This document shows positions 11,301 to 58,717 of a stretch of 64,000 bases of DNA, piece after piece. The notes beneath the pieces were generated by a model. That model saw nothing but the letters and a program-made list of their open reading frames with translations. It made no database searches and was not told the DNA's origin. The translations under genes were made by a program, and so were the position numbers. The first letter of the stretch is position 1, and each line of letters begins with the position of its first letter. The DNA comes from Chlorops oryzae (lineage: Eukaryota > Arthropoda > Insecta > Diptera > Chloropidae), in contig CM035808.1 in the NCBI GenBank assembly GCA_020466095.1, forward strand, positions 6,451,133 to 6,515,132. Reading direction: 5' to 3'.

Positions 11301-12973
11301 TTTTGGACCAGAGAAACTGGATAGCGACCCTATAGGAATTTTTCGTGCTGATTCCGAATCTGGTACCCGTTTTTCTCTATCACGTCAAGTTTTTGAGAAA
11401 TCGTTAAATAACGGTTTTTGACATTTTTACCTATAGTCTATGTCAATAATGAGGTCGTAGACCCTATATGCCTTAACCGATTTCAAAGTTTTTGGTACTC
11501 ATATGAAAGAGGAATGACAACGCAACATATCCTTTATACACAAATTTGGAATTGATTCAGTAACTTGGAAGCTATAGGGCAAAAAACGCGATGCTGATTT
11601 CCAATTTTTAGCGATTTTGTTTAAAAACTTGAAATTCAAATGGTTATAATTTCCGAACCAAGGCTGGTATTCCAGGTCTTAATACTTTGAATGAAAGAAC
11701 AATCAATTGAAAAAGTTTTGAGCCTAAAACAAAAAAAATCCGTTGCGTCGTTCTAATTTTATGAGGATTTTCGCTGAAAATGACAAAAACGAATTTTTAT
11801 TTTTGGTATATACTTCGCTCGTTCATATGTATATTTCAGTTCGAATTGTGTATGTTGGTAAAACTGGCTTAAAAAACATAAAACTTAAATTCTATTTTAA
11901 ACCTATCTTTAAAGCTAAAACCAATTTAAACTTTAAAAATGAACAGAATTTGAACTGAGCCTTTTGTATTGTTTACTATCTGTTTCGCGTATAAGGGACC
12001 AGCAATAGTCACTCAACATTCCTTCATCCCAAAAGCCCTTATAATTTTTTTCAATCCTCTGTAGGTCCTGGTGAATGCGCTCTCCTTGTTCGTCGCTAGT
12101 TTTGCCCAAGTTTTCGGGGAAGAAATCCAAATGTGAGTGGAGAAAATGTATTTTTAGTGACATCCGAACTCCCATTTTTCGATAATTTTTCAAGAGTCCT
12201 CCAACTATTTTTATGTAGTTGTCGCTTTTTTTATTTCCCAAAAAATTTCCCACAACGTCTTTAAATGATGACCAAGCAGCTGCTTCTAAAGGTGACAGAT
12301 GTTTCGAAAAGTGTTCATCACGCATGATTTTTCTGATGTCTGGTCCAATAATTTTGGCATAGGAAATTTTCGGAAAAAATTTAATCAAATATTGGAAGGC
12401 TGGTCCATCTCGATCGGTCGATATATCGATACATCGATATTATTTGTTTATTTGAAAGAATTTGTCAACATTTAAAAAAATTCGTTTTTGTCATTTTCAG
12501 CGAAAATCCTCATAAAATTAGAACGACGCAACGGATTTTTTTTGTTTTAGGCTCAAAACTTTTTCAATTGATTGTTCTTTCATTCAAAGTATTAAGACCT
12601 GGAATACCAGCCTTGGTTCGGAAATTATAACCATTTGAATTTCAAGTTTTTAAACAAAATCGCTAAAAATTGGAAATCAGCATCGCGTTTTTTGCCCTAT
12701 AGCTTCCAAGTTACTGAATCAATTCCAAATTTGTGTATAAAGGATATGTTGCGTTGTCATTCCTCTTTCATATGAGTACCAAAAACTTTGAAATCGGTTA
12801 AGGCATATAGGGTCTACGACCTCATTATTGACATAGACTATAGGTAAAAATGTCAAAAACCGTTATTTAACGATTTCTCAAAAACTTGACGTGATAGAGA
12901 AAAACGGGTACCAGATTCGGAATCAGCACGAAAAATTCCTATAGGGTCGCTATCCAGTTTTTCTGGTCCAAAA
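11301..12973. mobile_element. Long-inverted-repeat (foldback-like) transposon
   Basis: The outer arms, about 500 bp each (11301-11799 and 12474-12973), are near-perfect reverse complements; the matching blocks start TTTTGGACCAGA and run inward to the GACAAAAACGAA block. Between them is about 675 bp containing an open frame on the minus strand. No clear target-site duplication could be read. The structure fits a DNA transposon with long terminal inverted repeats that has lost its transposase or carries a captured fragment. Confidence 0.8.
11933..12439 (-). pseudogene. Fragment of a transposon-associated protein of unknown function
   Basis: A frame of about 169 codons is open between two stops inside the long-inverted-repeat element. 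It has no ATG at its 5' end; a TTG at 12386-12388 is the only near-start, and the coding similarity seems to begin before it (DGPAFQYL). Residue blocks such as AAWSSFKDVVGNFLG, LKIHFLHSHLDFFPENLG, DEQGERIHQDL and SDYCWSLIRE look like the C-terminal part of a protein that I recognise as recurring in many copies in arthropod genomes, usually without an assigned function. I infer a truncated, transposon-borne copy. It is not a functional host gene as it stands. Confidence 0.6.
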
Positions 12974-13623
12974 GTTGGCCTTTATTTGTAAACTTGTGTG
13001 ATTCAAATTTCTTTTCTTTCCTTCTTTTCGGCATGAAACACTGTGCGACATATTAGAGGTCATGTTTTGTAAACAAAAATTTTATGACTGTTTTTGAAAG
13101 TGCTCGGTGAGTATAACAACGCCTCATACTCAGTTTTGTCAAGTCATCTCTACTTTTTTTAAAAATAGACTTCAAAAAGTGGGGCCGAGAATTAAATTAC
13201 TCGCTTACTTATGGCTATATCTCGGAATCCGTTCAATATTTTAATTTCCTTTCTATCACAATTTATAGCTCTGAACTCATTTAAATAGCTTTAGTACAAA
13301 CCGACCCAAAAAAAACTCTATACAGTAGGTGCAAGTTGCAAAAATTCCTAAAATTTGACGCGTTTTTTATCATATTTTATTTTGTATGGCCTAAAGCTCC
13401 CAAGGCAAAATTTTTTAATGCAAACATAGAAAGATTATAACTAAACCACTTCTTCATATATACGAACTGCATCCGAGCACTACTTGATACCGTTTTGCCG
13501 CTGCAAAGTTTAACAATTTTTACCAAAAATCTGAAGCAAAAACGCAAAATCAGCCTTTGGGTATGCACGAAGTTTTTCAACCCAACGCAAATGGTTCAGA
13601 ACCGTGAAAATAATATGTAATCA
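12974..13623. repeat. Dispersed repeat segment related to 49.46-49.70 kb
   Basis: The block at 13180-13250 (GGCCGAGAATTAAATTACTC, then a TATGGCTATATCTCGGAATC run) is matched in inverted form near 49.60-49.68 kb. This indicates an old dispersed repeat. It has no ends that I can define and no coding content. Confidence 0.4.
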
Positions 13624-14177
13624 CCCAGCGGAAGATTATCTCCTGCATGACAAAGTCACCAGTGATGTCATCGATGACATATAGGTGACATTGTCATGCA
13701 TGACATCTTGGTGGACATGTCATCGTGGAGGGATGCTGTTAATGTGCTTGACTCTCATTGACTACTGAAATTTAAATTAGCGCCAGTTCAGCGTTAGCAT
13801 GAAGTAGCGTAGATGATGAGTGCTCGACTCACAATCCGAAGATCGCGGGTTCGATCCCTGGCAGAGGCGAGCAAAAATTGTTAAAAATAGATTTTAAAAA
13901 TTTTTCGAAACATTCAAAGAGAGGGCAAAGAAGAGAGTTATCAAACTGACATTTAGAGAGAAAAGAGCAATGTGCTGCTCTCAAATGCTTTTTTCGCCAT
14001 CGCATCCCCTAGCATGATGAGTGACATTTTCTAATCTTCCGGTGATAATGTCACCGCTGAAGTCCCTGTCAGCTCCTGTGTAAATGTCATACAAAGTGTC
14101 ACCGGAAATAGCATGCATTCCGGCTCCGAAGTCACTAGGACATCATCGGGGATGTCCGCGGGACATTTCCCGCTGGG
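13624..14177 (+). mobile_element. tRNA-like inverted-repeat element, copy 2
   Basis: A 554-bp copy of the family at 6796. It starts CCCAGCGGAAGATTATC and ends GACATTTCCCGCTGGG. The A-box-like segment reads TAGCGTAGATG (13805-13815) and the B box GGTTCGATCCC (13848-13858). The anticodon-loop-like segment reads CTCACAA where copy 1 reads CTCAGAA. A 2-bp CA flanks both ends (13622-13623 and 14178-14179). This copy stands alone in unique DNA, so it best defines the element boundaries. Confidence 0.75.
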
Positions 14178-15900
14178 CAGTGTAATGGGAAAGTAGCTTA
14201 AGTAAAAATTTCTTGTTTGTTGACACAGCTGAGCAGATGGGAATACCCGAGAAATATGTACTTTATATATTTTATAGCAGCAAATATTTTCGGAGTCAGG
14301 CTTTGAAATATGAATTTAGAAGGTATAGCGTCAGGCATGCCTTACTCCTTTCAAACCAAATAACAACCGAGGGGCTCTAAAAGCTTACCTAATACTGTCC
14401 TGCAGTCACTGCCCTGATCAGACTTCAACGCTTTAAAGTTTTTTACAAACTGCCACATATGTAATGGATAAGAAGGAACCGCCTCACCACCTGGTCTTAT
14501 ATCGCCTAGTTTGAAATTGTTTGTTGAATACTTTTGCACCTCACTGTCTGAAAATGATCCACTGATCAATTCGCTTTGTTTGAACTTCGTCTTGATGCTG
14601 TGAAAACTGCCAGTTGCGGATACCCATAGCGGAGAAATTCCTTAAGAGGGTCAGCTAGGATTCCAGGAATATAGAAGGGTGAAAATAATATGGCAAACTT
14701 TTCGAATTATAAATTTTATTGGAATTGTGCGAAAAGTCCATCAATGTCTCGAGTTTTAATTTTTCTCATTTAAATTGAAAAACTTTGAGTTGTGACGATA
14801 CTGCGTAGATAATTCAATATTCAAATAACAATGATATTGAGATTCGAAATCACTTTCCAAATAACTTCGCAGATTACAAACAAAGAATTTGGCTATTAAA
14901 TTTTTATTTCCCCCGAATTGTGAGAAAGACAATAAATTTTCAATTGGAAAACATGTTCATACGAGGATGAATTAAAATTGATTGAATGCCTGAAGCTGAA
15001 GGTCATTCGACAGCAGAAAATAATGCCATAAAAATTTGAACAAATAAACAAAATGAATTCTTTGATTTTTTTATGGGACTCAAAACAGGAAGAAACCCAT
15101 AAAAATCAAAAACAAAAATGTTAATTAAAATCGTTTAACAAGTTCAATTGCTTTCACTGACATCGAATCGAATACAGTGAGGACTTGATTAGTAGCTTTG
15201 AAAACATTTCCTATTGCTGCATAAAAAAATTTCGACTTCAACACTCTATATTGAATGGACTTCTGATCTGAGGACATTTCTCATTTCAAGGATAATTGAT
15301 TCAAGTCAAAATATAAAAATTGACCTCGAAAGCTGCCATCGCTTCCAAAACCAGTATCATGGACAAACCTCATCAAAATAATGCTAGATTTATTTCTGAT
15401 AATTCCACTCCTCATTTGATATGTTGCCGCCATTCAATTTGGTAGCCCATTAACCCATCAGCTCATCAGCCCATCAAAATGAATCGATTCAATCATAATA
15501 AGCAGGGCACTCACACTCACATGCTTAGCCTAATTTTCATATTTTTGAAGAATGTGTAAAATTTGCGGTTATCTCAAGTGATCATAAGTGGTCTACTTAA
15601 ATAAATAAATTTTTTTACACGCTGTGTGGCGCGAATTTTGTGTTTTTTCATCCATATGTAACGTCCGGAATAATTCGAGAGACCTAAAAAATTTATATCT
15701 GTTTATCTGACTATCGGTATATTGATGGAATTCCGCATGGTTTCGATTCGAGAGTGGGAAATACCGGACGAATTTTGTTAAATTTCCCTGTTTATAGAAT
15801 GGTAGGATGAAATCGAAGAACATCGTCTCCCACAATATTATGAAAATCCTGGTTTATTCTTCCGAAATCAAATTTTTTAGACGATCTTATCAAACGATAT
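14178..15900. other. Gene-free DNA
   Basis: No supported gene and no repeat with clear ends. Confidence 0.5.
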
Positions 15901-15904
15901 AACT

Positions 15905-16925
<1,021 letters not shown>

Positions 16926-17041
16926 GAAATCTGAAAACTCTCCCATTCAAACAAAATGGCCTTAAATTGCGTCTTGGAGAACAACTGCTGTTCAGAAAAG
17001 GCATACAAATTTAGATTCCATTAGTCCCGAATTAAAAAAAA

Positions 17042-17692
17042 AACAAGTAACGGTGAACCTGTCAATGCAATACCCGACACAGTAATCTACACGCGCCAAG
17101 CACGCAGAAGCCGCTATTCAGCTGTATCCAATTTGCGAGACGTAGAATTTTTTGAATACAAAAAGGCCCGAATGTTTAATACCCTGTATCTAGGCAACCG
17201 GTTAATATTTCCCCTCCTCCTTTTGCACAATTCATGTACTCTCATAGCGCAACATTTCCACCAAGTTTCATCGAAATCCCACCTATGAAGCCTTTTGAGC
17301 GGGTACACTTGACGTGAAATGCTCCATATATTCAATCGGTGGCATAAATAAAACTCTAAATCTATAGTTAAGTAAAATATCTCAAAAAAATCCGATTTTG
17401 TGGCAGTTTTCGGGATTTGTTTTTTACAAGATCCTAGTACTGGAGGTCCCCTTAGTAATGGACCGAACCGGCTTATTCGCAAACGCATGTTCCCGTGAAC
17501 ACGCACATCAAATTTCGTCAGGATAGTTCAACTCCTTCGATAATAAAACTGTATACAGACCGAGAGACGGACATACAGACGCTGATCATTTCTAAATACA
17601 TATATTTTGTATGGCCTATCTCGCCTGATTTTGGGTGTTACACACGTACGCACAAATTCAATATACCCTCACACAGAGCGTGTCGGGTATAA
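17042..17692 (-). repeat. Dispersed ACCCGACAC repeat, copy 1 (minus)
   Basis: On the minus strand it begins TATACCCGACAC (17681-17692 read in reverse) and ends in GTTACTTGTTT next to a poly-A/T run. A related plus-strand copy lies at 22142-22979. Blocks such as GATCCTAGTACTGGAGGT and the CCGTCTC/GTCCGTCTGT tract are shared. The class is unknown to me; similar sequences are abundant in fly genomes. It is non-coding. Confidence 0.55.
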
Positions 17693-17815
17693 GAAGGAAA
17701 TGAGAAAAATTAGATGATGATGACTTTATGTTTATGATTATGTTTATGTTTATGTTCATGTTTTTGAATTTGTGTTTAACGCTCATGCTTTCAAAATGAA
17801 TCTCACAATCAAATA

Positions 17816-19103
17816 TTAGGTGTAGTAAAAAGAAATCCATTATTTTTCCAATAGATGGCGTTATTTATCTGCATCTCGCGTTGTATAAGTCCGATCGTGT
17901 TCCGCTAGGGGGCATTAGAAAGATGACAGTTCCTACTAAAAAAGCTTTTTCGACACTTTTTTGATTGATTGATTCAGTTTTGTTTGAGAGCTTGTCAAAG
18001 ATGGACATCAGCAAAGAGAAAATTCGCTACATTTTACAGTTTTTCTTCGATAAGGGAGAAAACGCAAGCCAGGCAGCTGAAAATGTGAATAGGGTTTATG
18101 CACCTGATACTGTAACAGCCAATCATGCGCAATTTTGGTTTCGTCGATTCCGTTCCGGTAACTTCGATGTCAAGGATGCACCACGCACTGGAAGGCCAAT
18201 TGTCGAAAATGTCGATAAAATCATGGAAATTATCGAGTCCGACCGTCATGTTAGCACTGTTTCGATTGCAAAAGAGCTAAAGATTGCACAAACAACCGTT
18301 TGGAACCATTTGAATAAGGCTGGATACACAAAGAAGCTCGATGTATGGGTGCCACACGAGTTAACGCAAAAAAACCTCATAGACCGAATTTCCATCTGCG
18401 AATCGCTGCTGAACCTCAACAAAATCGACCCATTTCTGAAGCGGTTGGTGACTGGTGATGAAAAGTGGGTCACTTACGACAACGTCAAGCGAAAACGGTC
18501 GTGGTCGAAACACGGTGAACCGGCGGAAACGGTGGCCAAGCCAGGATTGACGGCCAGGAAGGTTTTGCTGTGTGTTTGGTGGGATTGGTAGGGAATTATC
18601 TACTATGAGCTGCTCCCATACGGCCAAACTCTTAACTCGGAACTCTACTGTCAACAATTGGACCGTCTGAAGGAAGCAATCGCCCATAAGCGGCCAGCTT
18701 TGCCCAATAGGAGAGGAATTGTGTTCCATCAGGACAACGCCAGGCCACACACATCGATAGTGACTCGCCAGAAGCTCCGGGAGTTTGGTTGGGAGGTTCT
18801 TCTGCATCCACCTTATAGTCCGGACCTGGCACCAATTGATTTCCATCTGTTCCTGTCCATGGCGAACAATTTTGCTGGTGAAACATTCGCTTCAAGAGAG
18901 GCTTCTGAAATTCGACTGTCTCAATTTTTTGCTAATAGGAACGAGGGCTTCTATGAGAGAGGCATAATGAAATTACTTTTAAAATGGCAACAAGTTATCG
19001 AACAAAACGGCGCATATTTGACCTAAATCGGGTCATTCTAACTATCTTAAATAAAGCCCTCAATTTAATGCAAAAATGATGGATTTCTTTTTACTACACC
19101 TAA
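17816..19103 (+). mobile_element. mariner transposon, copy 1
   Basis: A full-length 1,288-bp element. The terminal inverted repeats begin TTAGGTGTAGTAAAAAGAAA and run about 32 bp with one mismatch between ends. TA target duplications lie at 17814-17815 and 19104-19105. It encodes a mariner transposase broken by one stop codon. A second, almost identical copy lies inverted at 42068-43356. The near-identity implies recent activity of the family. Confidence 0.95.
17965..19026 (+). pseudogene. mariner transposase, one nonsense codon
   Basis: Cut-and-paste transposase of the Tc1/mariner superfamily, mellifera-like by general appearance. The N-terminal helix-turn-helix region has FRRFRSGNFDVKDAPRTGRP. 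The WVPHEL signature follows, then the catalytic triad: VTGDEKW, HQDNARPH and APIDFHLF, with 34 residues between the second and third Asp (DD34D). The frame is open except for a TAG at 18589-18591 where copy 2 has CAG (Gln), so this copy makes only the first 208 residues and lacks two of the three catalytic Asp. The true start may be MDISKEK, 12 codons inside the open frame. The copy ends with the stop at 19024-19026. Confidence 0.93.
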
Positions 19104-19105
19104 TA

Positions 19106-22100
19106 TGTCCGCTTGTCATAAATTTATATTTTCGTATTTTCTAAAATGATTTCTATTTTTAAAAGCTTCTATAATAATAATATAATATGTATATTTATAC
19201 CGCAAACACTTTAACCCATAATATAAATTCACGCATTTTATTCCTTTAACTTGTGTATAATAAATTTTAAAAAAATAATAAATGCAAATAAAAAATTTGC
19301 TAAGCAACATCAACAAAATTAAATTTCTCCCGCTTTAAAATTTTCAAAAAAAGAAAAAATCTTATTGTCTGTGTTGAAAATCAAAAACTGCTTAAGTCGA
19401 TAAATTAATTTTGAGAAAGAAAAAAAAAACGCTTTGAAACATTATGGCTTCTCATTGAAAAAATTCTTTTTATTGCTATTTTTATTGCTGGCACCGATCT
19501 TCGCTAATATTTTCCTCAGAGGAATGAAACTGTGTCAAATGTTTATGTTGAGCTTATGTCGACTTAACCATTTGTTCCTAGCTACCACATTAACGAGTAT
19601 AGGCGTATAGAGTATTTGTTACTCAATTTGAGTGTAGAGAAGGGCTAGTGTGAAACTTTCCGAGGACCGGAAGTATTCTGATACTTTCGAAATATTGCTG
19701 TGTCCCCGAGATGATATGAGCACTCCGTATACAAACTCTGAATGTTTTTTAACAATGATTCCGTATGGTTGAACTGAGAAGAATTCAGAAAGTGCTTGTG
19801 CCGCTTATAAATTTCTTCCATAGGTATGTAGGACAGTGCTTTCAAATAAAAGGGGCTTAAAGCATCCTAAAATTACAATAAAGACTTCCATATGTATGAG
19901 TCACGGTGATCGAGGAAGCGCTCATAGAAAAACGCCGAGCGTGGAAGGATATTCGTGTTAACCACCGTTGAGCTATCCCTCCTGCTCCGGCCGTTTGACT
20001 AACCTATTTAACATGATTTTGAGGTTCTTTATAACGAATTATTTGGAATAACTCATTGATGTATTCCAAGAAGGAAATATTTTAAGCCTCTAAGGTACAC
20101 ATATGAGCTCGTGGAAGATTTCATCAAAAATTGAAGATGAAGACTGTTGGGCCGCCCAAAAAAGAGTTCAGCAGTAGTTTCTGAAGTCGATATCTCGAAC
20201 AAAAAGATATGAAGAGTTAGCTCGAAAAGAAATCAGACCTGGCTTAGATCATTAGGAAGAATAAAAATGAGTGGATTTCCTCAGATCAGATCTTTTATTA
20301 GACACTGATGATGACTCAAACCCTCGAAGAAACTATTAAGACTTTTTTTATGTCCAATTAATAATAATCTATGATTTCTCTATAGAAAATAAATTTTCAA
20401 GCATAAAAATAAAATAAGCAAATTTATGTTTATAAATTCTTTCGCTATTTCGACCGCTGGCTTCATCTCAAGCATCTGGAAAATAATAAATTACATGCCA
20501 AAACAAAATTAATTTCAAATTGAAAGTGATTTGTTAATGATTTTAGGCGAAGGAATTTTGGGCATTTTCGTTTATATTCTATTGTTTTCTTTTTCTTCTT
20601 TTTATCCGCATCCCCAAGATCAATTACTCCCGGGCTAATAGGTAGCTGTCGGTTTGGAACGAAACGAAAAAAAAAAAAATTAAGAAAATATATTTTTCAA
20701 ATTTTCTTATCGCCACATAAAAATAACAATGAATAGCAAACGAGAGAACATCTTAATGCCAATAAGAATAAACAAATTTCAATTTTTCATGGACATGAAG
20801 AGCTTTGAGGCATCAAAACTTCTAGAAAATCTATAGAAAATCCTTAGTTCGAAGAAGAAAAAAAAATTGAATTTCTCATGTAAGCTTTCTTTTGTGTAAT
20901 AAAATAATTGTTTACTTGAAATAAATTAATTTAATTTTTTTCATTTGTTCTTTGAGAAATTTGGCATCCTAATCATCATCGTCATCATCATCTTCATCAC
21001 CATAATCATCATTGTTTTGGCCTTCAAAACGACCTCATTGAAGTAGGACAATTTTACAACCCACTCACTAGAAGTATTCATTTTATTTTTGGAACATTTT
21101 TAGCTACAACTGTAAATATCTGTGGAGTGTCTTAGAGCCTTAATGTAGGCAAAGAAACGGCCATTACGGATATTGGGTGCCATTCCACTACACCTTTTAC
21201 TATAATTATGACATCGGTTCAGAAACCACAGCTATTTATTTCCAAGTTCGAGCATAGCCCCCAAATAAACTGCATTAAGAAGCAAAATCTCTGAAAGTCT
21301 TTTATCTTAAGGGATATATCCCTTGGGTCACTCGAAAAAGGTCGTAATTCTCCTTTTGATTATGAACTCTTCTAACACAAAAACCTTGATCTCAAAACAA
21401 AATTGCGATCAAGACTTTTCTCCCTTTAATCTCCCCCAAGGGCCAGAAGTTCCCTTTCATTTAGGGAGATATTCTCCTAAGCTTGTGCTGGTTTAAAGAA
21501 AAATAACTCTTGGAACTGTCCGTACGCTCTGTCTCTCTCTCTTTTGATTCAAGTAGCTTTGTCAGGTAATTTCGGTTCATAAAAAAAAAACATCGACCGC
21601 TTAGTACTATAACTTCGGACATCTGCCTCGAGGTCATACTCCTATTCAGACCTACGAGTATATAGATGGGGAATAAATGGGATGATTGGACCCGATCTAT
21701 ACTTCTTGAAAGGGCCCAGACTCTTCGATATCCGCCGAAGCTGTTTGTACTTCTAGAAAACGCCAAAAGGCCTCCTGTTTCAAAAATACCCTATCTCCAA
21801 ATTTTCTGCCTACGGACCAGCTCCTAAATCTCTAAAATCCGAACTATTCTTTGCTAAGCAAAAATATTCAAAAATCTGAATGTTCACTTCATGGGGTGCT
21901 TTGAAAGTTGATGTCAAGCGGAACCAAAAAAAAATTTCTACTGTTCTAAATTGACTCAACATTAAGTATTGAGTTCTAATAATAATTCAAAAATTTTAAA
22001 GAATTTATAAAATTACACTAGTTTACAAATAATAATTTTTTTTTTTTTTTTTTTGTTGAACACCTAAAGGCACATTTCTTATGGACTTTGGGCTTCCAAA

Positions 22101-22141
22101 CACGAAGATCATATTTTAGAAAATCTTTCTGGAGGGGTTTT
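19106..22141. other. Gene-free DNA
   Basis: No supported gene. It contains a short CATCAT-type simple repeat near 20970-21010. The scattered short open frames have no recognisable features. Confidence 0.5.
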
Positions 22142-22979
22142 TATACCCGACACACCCAGAACCAGTCGAGATAGACCATACAAAATATATTTGGAAATGA
22201 TCAGCGTCACCAGGAGATTCGATTTAGCCATGTCCGTCTGTCCGTCTGTTTGTATCCAGTTTTCTTATCGAAGAAGTTGAGTTATCTTGACATAATTTGG
22301 TATGCAAACTCACAGGCACATGAGCAAGAGTAAGTTCGAGAATGAACCCGATCGGACCATTTTTAGGGGTACCTCCAGTACTAGGGTCTGTTATGAAAAT
22401 CACAAAAACTGCTCTAAAATTGAAGTTTTTGAAGATATTTTGATGAATTTTGACATTTGAACATGTTTAAAGGCAAGTAATACGATTTCCAAAAATTGCA
22501 AAAGTGGGCGTGGCAGAGGGGCGTTTTTCGAAAATTGTCTCCTACACCTGAAATTCAAATGGGACTTGAACAAAAGTTGGCACTTATGCTTCCTTTGTAG
22601 TCATAAACTTCTTCCCAAAAAATATTCCTGACCGGTCCATTATTAAGGGTACCTCCAGTACTAGGGTCTGTCACAAAAATCCCAAAACTGTCCCAAAATC
22701 TGACTTTTTCGAAATAATTGAATGAATCTTAAAATTTTAGCGTATATTTAAACCGCTGATTAGAATTAAAAAAAGTGGGCGTGGCAAAGGGCCAGTTTTC
22801 ATAAAGAAATTTTACAAAAGTCGGTATATGGGGCCTCCTCTGATGGCCTTAAAAGTCTCTTGGATATTCTTTCTTAATGATCCTGTTTTTAGGCGTGTTT
22901 TAAAAACTATTTAAACATGTGTGTTGGTGTCGGGTATTTTATTTTAAGGCTCGCCTGACTATAACACCCTTACTTGTTT
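22142..22979 (+). repeat. Dispersed ACCCGACAC repeat, copy 2 (plus)
   Basis: It starts TATACCCGACACACCC and ends TTACTTGTTT. It contains GATTTAGCCATGTCCGTCTG followed by a short GTCCGTCTGT run, and two internal copies of GGTACCTCCAGTACTAGGGTC about 280 bp apart. It is related to 17042-17692 and, through the AGCCATGTC(C/T)GTCTG block, to 58534-60160. There is no open frame of note. Confidence 0.6.
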
Positions 22980-23675
22980 ATATTGATTTTTGAAAAATTT
23001 TTAAATTTTTAGGTATAGCAGCTTTCTCGAGCATAACTCGACAATGCATCATCCGATTCGAATAAATTATCCCTCAAATTAGAGAAAATAAGCACATCTA
23101 ACTATTTTTCTTTCAAAGTTTTAAGATAGTTTTAAAAAAAAATACGATTTTGTAGAAGTTTAAGCATCTTTTTAGAAAAAAAGTTCATCACATTTTTCAT
23201 GAATCTATCCCAAGCAAAATAATTTGATTTTTACCCAATACAATATGATATTAATCTTCCAAATCTATGCATAAACAGCGAAGTTATAATCTTTTAGGCA
23301 AGGATTTAAAGGCAATGAAAAGTGCGTTAAGATGTCCCGGGAAAAAATGCTGTAAACAAGTGTTATTAAATTTATTAAAATTTCTCAAGCTGACCGACCA
23401 CATATAAAATGCGTCACGAATTAAATATTTTTCTTTTTTTTTTGCGTAACATTGGAAATTTTTTATTCTTAATTTATGTTTTTTTTTTTGTCAATAAATT
23501 ATATTTTTATAATTCCATTGGACTTTAACATTGGGACGATTTCTTTTTGTTATTTTTTTTTTTCTCGAGAATTTAAGTTTGAATAAATCATTTAGGGAAA
23601 AGGAAAATTCATGCTGCGAACGATTCAGATGTAAATTAAAATTATTTTTGTATTTTTATTTTTTATTTTTTTACA

Positions 23676-23976
23676 GATTGACAACCATAAAAATGAAAAG
23701 CTGGCAGAAAAATATCATTCACAATGGTCTTGTATGTGCGCACAAGCGAGATTTGGCGATTGTTCTCTTTTTATTTTATAATCTTTTCCCTTGATGAAGA
23801 ACACAAATAGAAGCGATAAACCGGTAAACGCAAATTAAAAGAGGAAAAACAATCGGCATCAGCAAGAAAAAACTCAACTAAATAATAATAAAAAATAAAA
23901 ATAAAAAAAACAAGTAAAAAGAAAGATCAAAAAGAAGCAAACAAAGAAGTTAGGGCAATCCAAAAACGGGGCAAAG
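23676..23976 (+). other. Pkcdelta: Probable 5' UTR of the short Pkcdelta transcript, with upstream ORF
   Basis: A long polypyrimidine run ending in TTTACAG (about 23645-23677) looks like a 3' splice site. Downstream lies about 300 bp of A-rich leader before the ATGATG start at 23977. A 34-codon upstream frame (ATG 23692, stop 23792-23794) could dampen translation. The 5' exon(s) are not identified. Confidence 0.4.
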
Positions 23977-57875
<33,899 letters not shown>

Positions 57876-58057
57876 AATTAAAGCTTCAGAATAGCTAACG
57901 ATTTCGTCTGCAGCGAAGATCTAGCATCAGCATCATTAATTAATTAATTTTAAAAGCTTATATTTATTCAGTATTTACTTATAACTATTGATTTAGTGAA
58001 TGTAAGAGAAATAGGAATTCTATATTATTTTACGTTTATAAAATGTGGTGAAATAAA
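57876..58057 (+). other. Pkcdelta: Pkcdelta 3' UTR with candidate poly(A) signal
   Basis: A/T-rich DNA after the stop codon. The first AATAAA is at 58052-58057 and another near 58494. The actual cleavage site cannot be told from sequence. Confidence 0.45.
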
Positions 58058-58533
58058 AAATTCAAGAATATAACATTGGGGATACTTAAACAAGCCATGG
58101 AAAATTTGGTTAATCTTGCGTAGACTTTGTTTTTGTGCAAATGAGCTTACAAAGATAAATAAACCAAAAAGAAAAAATAAGAGACTGGCGTGAGTACCCC
58201 TAGAGATGTATATAAAAAGTACCCTAGTCAAAATGAATTAATGCCTGAATGAGTGAAAAATATTAAATTTAGAAATCGGTCTTGAAGTTCGCATAAAAAT
58301 GGATCGCATTTTTGTGCTTAGAGAGAAATATTTAAGCCTTATTCGTTTCTCATTGTACATAAGAATCGCTTAATTTATATTAAATAGGAATTTTTGTTTT
58401 AAGTTGTAAATACATTCAAATTTAGATATAAATTAAAATGTGGCCCATAAAATCGAATTGTAATTAAAAACGTAATTTTTTTTATTTATTATTTATTAAT
58501 AAAATGTTTGAAAAAAATTTTTATATATATTTT

Positions 58534-58662
58534 TATACCTTTTCCGAAGGAAAGGGTATATTAAGTTTGGCACGGTGTATGTAACATACCAAAGGAGTCG
58601 CGGTAGATATAGACATATATATATATTCTTGATCAGGGTGACAAGAGGAATCGATCTAGCCA

Positions 58663-58717
<55 letters not shown>

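Noticed and set aside
18034..18895. Antisense frames within the mariner elements (also 42421-43138)
   Set aside because: They are complements of the transposase coding sequence.
22142..22979. LTR or Helitron identity for the ACCCGACAC repeats
   Set aside because: I see no LTR, primer-binding site, reverse transcriptase or typical Helitron 3' hairpin, so the class is left open.
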